Source of the DNA: CAYPNP01 sp964412195 | GTDB lineage: Bacteria > Acidobacteriota > JAAYUB01 | Length of the DNA: 64,000 nt | Direction of reading: 5' to 3' | Assembly: GCA_964412195.1 (NCBI GenBank) | Contig: CAYPNP010000021.1 | Coordinates: 16,741-80,740 of the forward strand | Shown: in pieces, positions 7,833 through 15,622 of the stretch | Numbering within the stretch: position 1 is the stretch's first letter | Layout of the letters: every line of letters starts with the position of its first letter | Notes under the pieces: generated by a model | Told to the model about the DNA's origin: nothing | Databases searched by the model: none | Seen by the model: the letters and a program-made list of their open reading frames with translations, nothing else | Program-made: the position numbers and the translations under genes

Positions 7833-9389
7833 TTAGACTGAAGATTGAAGGGTCTCCAACTCTTTTCTGAAGAAGGGGATCCTTGCCAGGCTCAGCGTCT
7901 GGGTGCCGGCCTCGCGGGCGCGGTCGGCGTGCCAGTAGCTGAAGGCCAGCCGCGTCGCCGCGTGCAGGAAACGCCGCCGGGCGGAGAACTTCTTCCCGTC
8001 GCCGAGGGCGCCGCACACCCAGCCCACCCGCTTGTACCAGGACCCGACGATGGCCGCCTGGTCCGCCGTAATCAGCCGGCTGGCGACCTCGAAATCCAGC
8101 ATGGTCCGGATTAATTTCGCTTCCCGGGTCCCGATCCAGATCACGATCGCGAGGAATGCCAGCAGCAGCGGCACCCAGATCAGGAGATAGTACACGATGA
8201 CGCCGATGCCGCCGGCGATCAGGGCAATGCCGTTCCACAGGAAATGCATCGTCACCGCCACGGCGTAGCCTGCCAGCGGGGCCGTGTAGCGCAGCGCCTT
8301 CCGGCGGGCCACCCGGGCGATGCCGCAACCGATGCCGGTCATGGCGGTGTAAACCGAGTGGCCGAAGGGGTCCAGCAGCCCGCGCACGAAGAAGGTGGCG
8401 AACAGGCCGGAAAAGCCCGAGGTCATGAAATTCCGGCCGTAATAGAGGACATTCTCCACCGTGGCGAAGCCCAGCGCCACCACGCCGGCGTAGACGATGC
8501 CGTCCATCACGCCGTCGAACTCCCGCCGGAACAGGAGCAGGATGAGCACCACCGGCAGGCCCTTGGTGAACTCCTCGACGAGCGGGGCCGACACGCTGGA
8601 AGTCATGAAGCTGGCCAGCGCTGCGCTGCCGGTCACCGCATGGGTCACGCTGCCGGCCAGGGTGTTGATGATATACGAGGTGAACGTGGCGACGCCGCCA
8701 CCCCACAGCCACGCGCCGGCCAGGGCCCAGGCCGGCTCCGGATCGTAGCGGTCCAGCCACAGCCACAGGGCCAGGTAGAACGGCGCCGGCAAGAACGCCA
8801 CCAGGGTGCCCATCAAGGCGTGCCGCAGGCTCATTTCGAACAGGGCCGTGAGCATCATGGTCAGGGCGAAGAAAGCGCCCACCATCATGACGCCGACGGC
8901 CACCAGGATGGGCACCCGGTCGTCGGGGCGGCCCTTGTCCAGGACGGGATTGTAGCTGGTCAACGCCGTGAGGGCGAACCGCCAGTCCGGCCGGAACGGA
9001 CCGGCCTGGGCGTCGGCGGCGGCGGCCGGCGCGGCCGCCGCTCCGGCGGTCGACGCCGGTGTCTCGACCGGCGGAGCGGGGGGCTTCTCCACGGCCACCC
9101 GCAGCCGCGGGCCGCAGTAGCCCAGCTCGATGACGTCGCCGCTGCGGAGCACCTGCCGGAAGACGCGCTGGCCGTTGACCAGGGTGCCGTTGGTGCTCTG
9201 CTCGTCGGCGATGTAGAAATCGCCGCCCTCCGCCTGGATGCGGGCGTGCCGGCGGGAGACCTCCTTGTCCACCCGCGGGTCGAAGCGCAGGGCGCACTCG
9301 TCCCCGCGTCCGAGCTGCAGGGAGCCCTCCCGGAACTCGATCACGCGCCCCGCCAGCGATCCGCTCTCCACGGTCAGCGTGAGTTTCAT
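7833..9389 (-). CDS. FHA domain fused to PrsW-family intramembrane protease
   Basis: This 518-residue protein has two parts. Residues 1-100 are an FHA phosphothreonine-binding domain (LGRGDECALR, RRHARI, NGTLVNG). An Ala/Pro linker follows. From about residue 165 there are eight or more hydrophobic helices with the PrsW signatures: an EEFTKG motif, a GFATVENVLY motif and HFLWNG. PrsW proteases cut membrane anti-sigma factors in Firmicutes. The fusion suggests membrane proteolysis controlled by a phosphorylated partner on the cytoplasmic side. No kinase or anti-sigma factor is adjacent. ATG 9389 starts the FHA fold; the frame upstream runs into repeats. Confidence 0.85.
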   Translation of the reverse strand: MKLTLTVESGSLAGRVIEFREGSLQLGRGDECALRFDPRVDKEVSRRHARIQAEGGDFYIADEQSTNGTLVNGQRVFRQVLRSGDVIELGYCGPRLRVAVEKPPAPPVETPASTAGAAAAPAAAADAQAGPFRPDWRFALTALTSYNPVLDKGRPDDRVPILVAVGVMMVGAFFALTMMLTALFEMSLRHALMGTLVAFLPAPFYLALWLWLDRYDPEPAWALAGAWLWGGGVATFTSYIINTLAGSVTHAVTGSAALASFMTSSVSAPLVEEFTKGLPVVLILLLFRREFDGVMDGIVYAGVVALGFATVENVLYYGRNFMTSGFSGLFATFFVRGLLDPFGHSVYTAMTGIGCGIARVARRKALRYTAPLAGYAVAVTMHFLWNGIALIAGGIGVIVYYLLIWVPLLLAFLAIVIWIGTREAKLIRTMLDFEVASRLITADQAAIVGSWYKRVGWVCGALGDGKKFSARRRFLHAATRLAFSYWHADRAREAGTQTLSLARIPFFRKELETLQSSV

Positions 9390-9399
9390 CTTCGGCGAT

Positions 9400-9530
9400 C
9401 CGCAATCTGAACGCTGAACGTCGAACGTCGAACTCTGAAGGCCGAACGCCAAGCGATGTAACTGGTATGTCCGGTTTCCCGTTCAACGTTCAGCGCTCGG
9501 CGTTCGATGTTCGACGTTGGATTTGATTTC
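9400..9530. repeat. Palindromic GAACGTC/GTTCGAC repeat mosaic
   Basis: The left arm (9408-9453) carries GAACGCTGAACGTCGAACG-type units. The right arm (9480-9522) carries their reverse complement, GTTCAACGTTCAGCG...GTTCGACGTT. They flank a centre of about 26 bases that contains no repeat. The gap lies between divergently transcribed genes. Confidence 0.8.
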
Positions 9531-9574
9531 CTTCCCACGGCGGCATTCTACCGGCTCCCCGGCGCAAATACAAC

Positions 9575-9603
9575 TTGCTTCACCACGCGGCGGCCGTTAT
9601 GAT
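9575..9603 (+). promoter_or_regulatory. Sigma-70-type promoter
   Basis: TTGCTT (9575-9580), a 17-base spacer and TATGAT (9598-9603) lie 40 bases before the ATG at 9644. Confidence 0.5.
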
Positions 9604-9643
9604 TCGGCTACAGTCAAAACAAGCCGGTGGAAGGGAGGGAGCC

Positions 9644-10210
9644 ATGCAGACGACATTCCGGTGGTTTGGTGTTTTCTTCCTCCTGCTGCTGGCGGCGGCG
9701 GCCGTTTCCGCTCAAAGCCTGGCCGATCTGGCGAAATCCAAGAACGCGGCGGAGAAAAAGAAAGCGCGAGTGGTCATCACCAACCAGCCCGCCACGAAGC
9801 AGACGGACGCCATGACCGCCCAGTTGCCAAGCGGGGACCGAAAGGACAATCCGGGCCTCTCTTCATCGGCCCAGGGCGGCGCCGGATCGAAGAAGGCCTC
9901 CTCTGGCTCTTCTTCCCGTTCGGCCAGCAAGGCCAAGCGTGCGAGCGAGCCGCCTCCGCCGCAAGACCCGTACGCCGAGAATCCGGGCATGGACGGGGTT
10001 CGGCGCTACCAGGGGCTGCCCGAGGGCAGCGCCAGCCGGGACAACGCCAAGGGGAGCCAGCCCGCCGGCTTCCCGGGGAAAGAGGTCAAGCCCTCTTCCA
10101 GCCAGCCGGCGGAAGTCCGGCCTTCCTCCTCGCAGGCCGCCCGGGAAACCCCGTCGGACCGCGCCAGCCGGAAATACGCCACCACCGGGTCCTCCCCGGG
10201 ACGACGCTGA
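9644..10210 (+). CDS. Exported low-complexity Ser/Lys/Pro-rich protein
   Basis: This 188-residue protein starts with a clear Sec signal peptide (hydrophobic core LLLLAAAAVSAQS, predicted cut after VSA). The mature part is rich in Ser, Lys, Ala and Pro without predicted globular structure and has repeated KPSSSQPAEVRPSSSQAA-like segments. The start ATG has GGGAGGGA six bases upstream. No family is recognised. It precedes the TonB-dependent receptor, but the NikR-like operators between them indicate separate transcription. It may be a periplasmic or envelope-associated linker protein. Confidence 0.7.
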   Translation: MQTTFRWFGVFFLLLLAAAAVSAQSLADLAKSKNAAEKKKARVVITNQPATKQTDAMTAQLPSGDRKDNPGLSSSAQGGAGSKKASSGSSSRSASKAKRASEPPPPQDPYAENPGMDGVRRYQGLPEGSASRDNAKGSQPAGFPGKEVKPSSSQPAEVRPSSSQAARETPSDRASRKYATTGSSPGRR

Positions 10211-10221
10211 TTTCTTCCATC

Positions 10222-10249
10222 GTAATACCAATTCGAAAAATCGTAACAC
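10222..10249 (+). promoter_or_regulatory. Degenerate NikR-like site
   Basis: GTAATAC (10222-10228), 14 bases, then GTAACAC (10243-10249). The right half-site is identical to that of the perfect site at 10284-10311 and the left matches at five of seven positions, with the same 14-base spacing. It may be a second, weaker site of the same regulator. Confidence 0.4.
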
Positions 10250-10283
10250 ATTGTGGTTGACAATGCGTCCGGGTTTGTTTATC

Positions 10284-10311
10284 GTGTTACTGATTTATAT
10301 TTTAGTAACAC
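10284..10311 (+). promoter_or_regulatory. NikR-like palindromic operator before TonB receptor
   Basis: GTGTTAC (10284-10290), 14 bases, then GTAACAC (10305-10311); the inverted repeat extends to nine bases per arm (10283-10291 and 10304-10312). This agrees with the GTGTTAC-N13/14-GTAACAC motif I recall for NikR in deltaproteobacteria. The palindrome overlaps the likely core promoter (TATATT at 10296-10301, TTTGTT at 10274-10279) and ends five bases before the first ATG, so a bound repressor would block transcription. Confidence 0.65.
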
Positions 10312-10319
10312 GAGGGATG

Positions 10320-12257
10320 ATGAGGTACCGTACTGCTATCCTTCTCCTGGTCTTGGCCGGGGCGTCTGCGCTGGCGGATGATTCCGGGAACAATCCCCCA
10401 ACCGATCCTTCCTCGCAGACTCCGCCGGCCATCCGCACGGAGATCGAAGTGGTCGCCACCGCCCCCCTTGTCGAGGGTAACGGGCTGACGCCCAGCCTGA
10501 TCACCTTCAGCCGGGTCACCCGGCACCAGCTGGACGACCTGCTGGTGGCGGACATCCTGACTGGACTGCGCCAGGTGCCGGGAGTAGTCATTTCCCGCTA
10601 TAACCTGGTGGGCAGTTACGGCGGGGCGGAGGGCGGGACCGTGTATATCCGCGGCCAGGGATCGGGGCGGCCGGGCGGGGAAGTCCTGTTCCTTCTGGAT
10701 GGAGTCCCCATCTTCTCCGGCGTGTGGGCGCACCCGCTCATGGACGTGCTGTCCGTGGACGCCGCCGAATCGGTCGAGGTGGTCAAGGGGCCTTCCCCCG
10801 TGCTGTATGGCAACGGGGCCTTTGGCGTGGTGGATATCCGCACCCGGCGCATGCGGGAGGATGGCTCGCGCCTCACGCTGATGGGTGCCGGAGGGTCCTT
10901 CCGCAGCCTAGCCCTCGAGGCGGACGCCGGCTTCCGGAAGGGCCGCTGGGACTCCACGGCCGTGGCGAGCTTCCGGAGCTCCGACGGACACCGGGACCGT
11001 TCCGGCGGGGAGCTGCAGAACTACTTCGGCCAGCTGGGTGTCCAGCTGGCGGATGGCTGGCGTTTCGACGCCACGCTGTCCCATTCCAATAACTACGCCC
11101 TCGATCCCGGCCCGGAGTCCCAAGGCCCGCCGCTCCAGGGCCAGTTCAACACCGATGACTGGACCACGGTCCTGACGGTGGAAAACACGTCTTCCAAGCT
11201 GACGGGTTTCAGCAGGTTCTATCTCAACGACGGCGCGATCCACTGGCAGCAGTGGGACGCAACGCACGATTGGCGGGACGACAGCAACACGGACTACCGC
11301 AATTGGGGCCTCCGGTTCCAGCAAGCCTGGCAGGCCAACGACCGGTGGACCCTCCGGGGGGGCTTCGACTGGGATGTTTTCGGCGGCGCCTTCGTCCATG
11401 TCGCCGGAACCCGGGAGCTGCCCAAGGAGAATCTGGAGTTCTGGAACGCGGCGCCGTACATCCAGCTTCAGGGGCAGTTCGGGACCGACACGCTGGTCCA
11501 GCCCGTGGCGGGGGTGCGCTGGAACCACAGCCGGTACTTCGGCGACATCGTGGCCCCCGAGGCGGGGGTGGCGGTGATCCGCGGCGAGACCCGGTTCCAT
11601 GTCACCGGCAGCCGTGGGTTCAACCTGCCGGGCGTATACGCTGCCTTCATGTACCAGGACTGGAACCAGGGCTCCTCCTGGCAGGAGCTTCGGCCGGAGG
11701 TCGTCTGGCACCTGGAGGGCGGCGTGTCGCACGCCTTCGGGCCGAAGCTGCAGGCCGACGTCACCCTGTTCCGCGACCGCGGGACCGACGCCCTCCGGTT
11801 CGTGGCGCCGCCGCCGCATTTCGACAACATCGGGCAGTACACCACCGAGGGCGTTGAGCTCACGGGCCACGTGATCCCCGATCCCCGCTGGAACCTCTTC
11901 GCCGGATACACCTATTTGCATGCCGATCCTTCCAACCTGCCCAACGCCCCGTCCCACACGGCCAGCTTCGGGGCCAACTGGCAGGTCCATCCGCGCGGCC
12001 GGCTCTCGGTCGACGGGCAGTGCCTTTCCGCCCACTGGAGCGGCAACACGCGATTCCCCGGCGTGACCCGGGTGGACGGATGCTTCCTGCTCAACGCGCG
12101 CTGCCAGTGGGACGTTGCGCCGGACATCTGGCGGGAGCGCGTGGTGCTGTTCCTGGAAGTGGAAAACCTGACCGACACCCGGTACGAGTATCGTCCCGGC
12201 TATCCCATGCCTGGCATCATCCTGTGGGCCGGGGCGCGGGTTTCGCTGAAGCGGTGA
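10320..12257 (+). CDS. TonB-dependent outer membrane receptor, probably for nickel
   Basis: This 645-residue protein has a signal peptide (RTAILLLVLAGASALA), a plug domain (QVPGVVISR, VYIRGQGSG, VLFLLDGVPI, VEVVKGPSPVLYG) and a beta-barrel ending in VENLTDTRYEY and a terminal strand. Such receptors import metal chelates or cofactors across the outer membrane using TonB energy. The gene is directly behind a NikR-like operator, pointing to nickel or a nickel chelate as cargo; two hydrogenases in the window need nickel. ATG 10317 or 10320 are both possible, with GAGGG just upstream. An upstream ATG at 10263 is less likely because it precedes the operator. The last residue is Arg rather than the usual Phe. 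No TonB, ExbB or ABC genes are adjacent. Confidence 0.9.
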   Translation: MRYRTAILLLVLAGASALADDSGNNPPTDPSSQTPPAIRTEIEVVATAPLVEGNGLTPSLITFSRVTRHQLDDLLVADILTGLRQVPGVVISRYNLVGSYGGAEGGTVYIRGQGSGRPGGEVLFLLDGVPIFSGVWAHPLMDVLSVDAAESVEVVKGPSPVLYGNGAFGVVDIRTRRMREDGSRLTLMGAGGSFRSLALEADAGFRKGRWDSTAVASFRSSDGHRDRSGGELQNYFGQLGVQLADGWRFDATLSHSNNYALDPGPESQGPPLQGQFNTDDWTTVLTVENTSSKLTGFSRFYLNDGAIHWQQWDATHDWRDDSNTDYRNWGLRFQQAWQANDRWTLRGGFDWDVFGGAFVHVAGTRELPKENLEFWNAAPYIQLQGQFGTDTLVQPVAGVRWNHSRYFGDIVAPEAGVAVIRGETRFHVTGSRGFNLPGVYAAFMYQDWNQGSSWQELRPEVVWHLEGGVSHAFGPKLQADVTLFRDRGTDALRFVAPPPHFDNIGQYTTEGVELTGHVIPDPRWNLFAGYTYLHADPSNLPNAPSHTASFGANWQVHPRGRLSVDGQCLSAHWSGNTRFPGVTRVDGCFLLNARCQWDVAPDIWRERVVLFLEVENLTDTRYEYRPGYPMPGIILWAGARVSLKR

Positions 12258-12418
12258 CCTCCGGCCCGCCAGAAAATCCTGAAACAAGCCGGACGGAACC
12301 GGATTGAACCGAAGAACGCGCTCTTCCTCCCCGAGGTAACCACCAACACGGCTGGCTGCTTCGGACGGATCTCAATGGTCTGAAGAGGAAAGCCGTGTCG
12401 AATCAGTCACGGGCGCGC

Positions 12419-12424
12419 TATAAT
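12419..12424 (+). promoter_or_regulatory. Probable -10 element
   Basis: A perfect TATAAT about 105 bases before the ATG at 12531. No good -35 is seen at 17 bases. The 273-base gap from 12258 otherwise shows nothing recognisable. Confidence 0.35.
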
Positions 12425-12530
12425 CGGCTTGGTACGACACTTCCCATCTCGCCCGAATCCCGCCGCCCTTCAGTTCGGAATGGCCGACTGGGACATGATC
12501 CCGAGGGATGGGCAATCAGGAGGTAGATCC

Positions 12531-13625
12531 ATGAAAGCACGGAGTATGATCCTGTTCGTGACTGTCGCGGCCCTGCTGGCCGGCGGGGCCGCCTCCGCGC
12601 AGGTCTTCTACCCGCAGAAGGACCTGGTGTTCACCCACCTGGCAGCCGGCGGCGGGTACGAGACGGTCCTCACGCTGACGAACCGGGGCACCTACAATTA
12701 CAGCGGCAAGATGTACTTCTACAAGAACTGCGCCGAGCAGTGGAATCCCACTGTCAACGGCTCGGCCATCACCGGCGGCTCGTTCACCGTGACCATCCCT
12801 TCGGGGGACACGGTCACGTACCGCGTCTCGGGCGGCAGCCTGGAAGCCGGCTTCTGCTACCTGTATTCCGACGACATGGTGATGGACAACTTCGTGGAGG
12901 GGAACCAGACGTACTACGTCCTGTCGGGCGGAACCGTGCTGGACAGCATCGGGATCAGCCCCTCCACCGAGCTGTTCCTCTCCACGGTGCCGTTCGAGAA
13001 CTTCTCCACCATCGCCGTGGCGCTGGCCAATCCAGACTTCTACTGGGGCCGGGCCGCCTCCGTCACCCTGCGGCTCTACGACGCGGTCGGCGCCTTCCTG
13101 ACCAGCGCCAACGTGACGCTCGAATCCCGCTGCCACTACCCGCGCTTCCTGTCGGGCATCTTTCCGGGCTACAACCCCGGCCGCGGCCGGCTGGACATCC
13201 AGTCGGACAACCCCATCGTCGCCGCGGCCCTGACCCTGAACGGCGGCCAGCTTTCTTCCCTGCCCATGATCCCCTCACCGACGACGTACACGGTGACCGC
13301 CGTCGACGTGGGCGGCATCACCACTCGGGGAGAGGCGGCGATCTGGATCGAAGGCCGCTTCGTGAAGGGTTATCTGCGGGTCACCGAGTTCGACGGGACG
13401 GCCATGGAAGCCGTCTTCCCCATCGGGGGGCGGTTCGTCAACGGCAGCCTGCGGATGTCCTTCTACGGTTCCGGGCCGGCGTTTGACAACGAGGAGGCGA
13501 CCATCTATTTCTACATTCCAGGTTTCTCCCTGGCTGCTTCCAACTATACGGTGGAGTACGTAGAAACGTTCGTCGCCGGTCCCTCCGCCACCTACGGGAC
13601 ACTGTACCTGACGAAGAATTTCTGA
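12531..13625 (+). CDS. Exported protein of unknown function
   Basis: This 364-residue protein has a typical signal peptide (ILFVTVAALLAGGAASAQ) and a beta-rich mature part with many aromatic and Gly residues. Segments such as VFYPQKDLVFTHLAAGG and YETVLTLTNRG resemble the Ig-like or immunoreactive folds of surface and periplasmic proteins found in Acidobacteriota and relatives, but I cannot assign a family. There is no lipobox and no C-terminal sorting motif. The ATG at 12531 has AGGAGGT seven bases upstream. It is monocistronic, bounded by repeat DNA downstream. Confidence 0.75.
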   Translation: MKARSMILFVTVAALLAGGAASAQVFYPQKDLVFTHLAAGGGYETVLTLTNRGTYNYSGKMYFYKNCAEQWNPTVNGSAITGGSFTVTIPSGDTVTYRVSGGSLEAGFCYLYSDDMVMDNFVEGNQTYYVLSGGTVLDSIGISPSTELFLSTVPFENFSTIAVALANPDFYWGRAASVTLRLYDAVGAFLTSANVTLESRCHYPRFLSGIFPGYNPGRGRLDIQSDNPIVAAALTLNGGQLSSLPMIPSPTTYTVTAVDVGGITTRGEAAIWIEGRFVKGYLRVTEFDGTAMEAVFPIGGRFVNGSLRMSFYGSGPAFDNEEATIYFYIPGFSLAASNYTVEYVETFVAGPSATYGTLYLTKNF

Positions 13626-13632
13626 GGGCGGC

Positions 13633-13968
13633 AGACTGACCGGTGACCGATGACGGATGCCCGGTGACGGGTGTCTGATCGTGCTCGTGCTCGTAATCGT
13701 AATCGTTCCAATCATATACACGCAGAGGCGCAGAGCTCGCAGAGGCGATCCTGAACGCGCTGGAGCGCGGAGGTCCCCGTCCGCACGATCAACCGGGGAA
13801 TCGTTGAATGGGTGAGTGGGCAGAGAAAAGAACTCTGCGGGCTTTGCGTCTTTGCGTGTAATGTACTAAAACGATTACGAGCACGATTACGATTACGAGC
13901 ACGAGCACGTTCGGTCACCGGTCACCCGTCATCGGTCAATTCTCAATCCGCAATCCGCAATTTCGATC
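13633..13968. repeat. Nested palindromic repeat mosaic (three modules mirrored)
   Basis: The left side carries, in order, GGTGACCG-type units (13638-13672), GTGCTCGTAATCGT-type units (13678-13706) and CGCAGAGGCGCAGAG-type units (13720-13746). The right side carries the reverse complements in reverse order: CTCTGCGGGCTTTGCGTC (13833-13858), ACGATTACGAGCACG units (13870-13909) and GGTCACCGGTCACCCGTC units (13912-13938). One 26-base run (13681-13706) is found perfectly inverted on the right. The centre of about 85 bases contains weaker symmetry. AATCCGC units follow at 13944-13962. Confidence 0.85.
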
Positions 13969-14009
13969 ACAGCCGGGATGCGGTACAATGTCGTTCTCAG
14001 GAGGTGACC

Positions 14010-15227
14010 ATGAAGAGCATCGACACCGACCGCCGGGAATTCCTGCGCGCCGGCCTGACCGGCCTCGTCGGGCTGGGCGTCACGTCGTCGGCCGCCGGGG
14101 CGGCGCTGGAGCAGAAATCCGATCCCGCCGCCGTTGTCAAGACCCCGGTCGTCACCCGCAAGTTGGGCAAGACCGGCCTGGTCCTGCCCGTGGTCAGCAT
14201 GGGGGTGATGAACGCCGACAACCCGAACCTGGTCAAGGCGGCCCTGGAGATGGGCATCGTCCACCTTGACACCGCCCACGGCTACCAGGGCGGCCGCAAC
14301 GAGGAGATGATTGGCCAGGTCATCAAGGGGCGCAAGCGCAGTTCCTTCGTGATCGCGACCAAGGTGGTGCCCGAGGGGATGGACCGGAAGACGGGCCGGC
14401 CCACCGCGGCCACCACGGCCGAAGCGTTCCTGGCCAAGCTGGATGTCAGCCTGCGTCGGCTGGGACTCGAGCAGGTGGACATCCTCTACCTCCACAATAT
14501 CAGCACCCGCGAGGCCTCCCAGTGCGAACCGCTGCTTCAGGCCCTGCAGAAGGCCAAGCAGGACGGCAAGGCCCGCTTCGTCGGGCTGTCCACCCACGGC
14601 AACGAGCCGGCGGTGATCCGCGCCGCGGTCGAGACGAAGATCCACGAGGTGGTCCTGACCGCCTACAACTTCCGCCAGGACCACCGGGCCGAGGTGAAGA
14701 AAGCCATCGCCGAGGCGGCTGCGGCTGGCCTGGGCATCGTGGCCATGAAGACGCAGGCGGGCGCCTTCTGGGATCCGCAGCGCGCGGCACCGATCAACAT
14801 GAAGGCGGCCCTGAAGTGGGCGCTGCAGGACCCCAATGTCACCACCGCCATCCCCGGCTTCACCACGTACGACCAGCTGATCCTGGACCTGTCGGTGATG
14901 GCCGACCTGAAGCTGTCGGAGTCGGAGTTGAAGGACCTGAATCCGCCGAAGCTCACCACCGGCCTCTACTGCCAGGGCTGCGCCCAGTGCCGCCCACAGT
15001 GCCCCGCGGGGCTGCCGCTGCCCGACCTGATGCGCGCCCACATGTACGCCCGCGGCTACCGCAACCTGGAAGCCGCGCGGGAGCTGGTGGCCTCGCTGGA
15101 CCTGCCGGCGGACCCGTGCGCGGACTGCGGCGACTGCACGGTGCGCTGCGCCCAGGGCTTCGACGTGCGGGCGCGTGCCCGCGACGTCGCCCGGGTGAAG
15201 GATATCCCCGCCGACCTGATGGTTTAG
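14010..15227 (+). CDS. Tat-exported aldo/keto reductase with C-terminal ferredoxin-like domain
   Basis: The 405-residue protein begins with a twin-arginine signal (DRREFLRAGLTGLVGLG), so it is likely exported folded with its cofactor. Residues 45-300 form an aldo/keto reductase barrel with the catalytic-type Tyr in DTAHGYQGG and Lys in IATKV. The C-terminus carries two Cys clusters, CQGCAQCRPQCP and CADCGDCTVRC, resembling [4Fe-4S] sites. This oxidoreductase class is common in anaerobes and in Acidobacteriota, but its substrate is unknown. ATG 14010 has GGAGGTGACC upstream, and TACAAT lies at 13984-13989. It is flanked by repeat mosaics on both sides. Confidence 0.88.
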   Translation: MKSIDTDRREFLRAGLTGLVGLGVTSSAAGAALEQKSDPAAVVKTPVVTRKLGKTGLVLPVVSMGVMNADNPNLVKAALEMGIVHLDTAHGYQGGRNEEMIGQVIKGRKRSSFVIATKVVPEGMDRKTGRPTAATTAEAFLAKLDVSLRRLGLEQVDILYLHNISTREASQCEPLLQALQKAKQDGKARFVGLSTHGNEPAVIRAAVETKIHEVVLTAYNFRQDHRAEVKKAIAEAAAAGLGIVAMKTQAGAFWDPQRAAPINMKAALKWALQDPNVTTAIPGFTTYDQLILDLSVMADLKLSESELKDLNPPKLTTGLYCQGCAQCRPQCPAGLPLPDLMRAHMYARGYRNLEAARELVASLDLPADPCADCGDCTVRCAQGFDVRARARDVARVKDIPADLMV

Positions 15228-15235
15228 GCAATCAA

Positions 15236-15437
15236 GACGAACATCGAACATCGAACATTGAACATCGAACATCGAACTCAACCCTGAATCTGAACCGCAA
15301 AGGCGCCAAGGACGCGAAGAATTATTCAACGCGGATTTACGCAGATTGGTTATGATTTCTTATGATCTATCCCGGGGCTGGATCAGCGTGAACCATAATT
15401 CATCAGCGAAAATCTGCGTTGAATGATCGGACGATTG
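15236..15437. repeat. Repeat mosaic upstream of aspartase, distal part
   Basis: GAACATCGAAC units (15239-15278) are followed by a GCGCCAAGGACGCGAAG unit (15302-15319) and an ACGCGGATTTACGCAG unit (15329-15345). The last is mirrored by AATCTGCGTTG at 15411-15421. No gene lies in the gap. Together with the following dispersed copy, the gap begins with GAACATC units and ends with their inverse, GATGTTC. Confidence 0.8.
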
Positions 15438-15586
15438 CGGATTGAAAACCCTTTTCGTGTGTTTTGTGTATTTCGTGGTTTCGTCTTCTGATTGCGGATG
15501 GATCCCATTGGTGTGGTTGGTGTGGTTCGTGGTTTGATCCGGTTTGCGGTTTGACTTCGACGTTCGATGTTCAGTGTTCGATGTTC
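15438..15586 (+). repeat. Dispersed 148-base repeat, copy 2
   Basis: This copy is in the same orientation relative to its downstream gene (aspartase, ATG 15623) as copy 1 is to the DUF169 gene: the repeat ends 36 bases before the start codon and an RBS follows. The two copies align over about 148 bases with substitutions only and at most one indel. Its placement in two 5' leaders could affect expression or may reflect an insertion preference. Confidence 0.85.
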
Positions 15587-15622
15587 GATGTTCAGATTGC
15601 TGTTCCAGAATGGAGGGAGCCA

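Noticed and set aside
10263..10319. ATG 10263 as start of the TonB receptor
   Set aside because: It would put the NikR-like operator and core promoter inside the coding region and add a second hydrophobic segment before the signal peptide.
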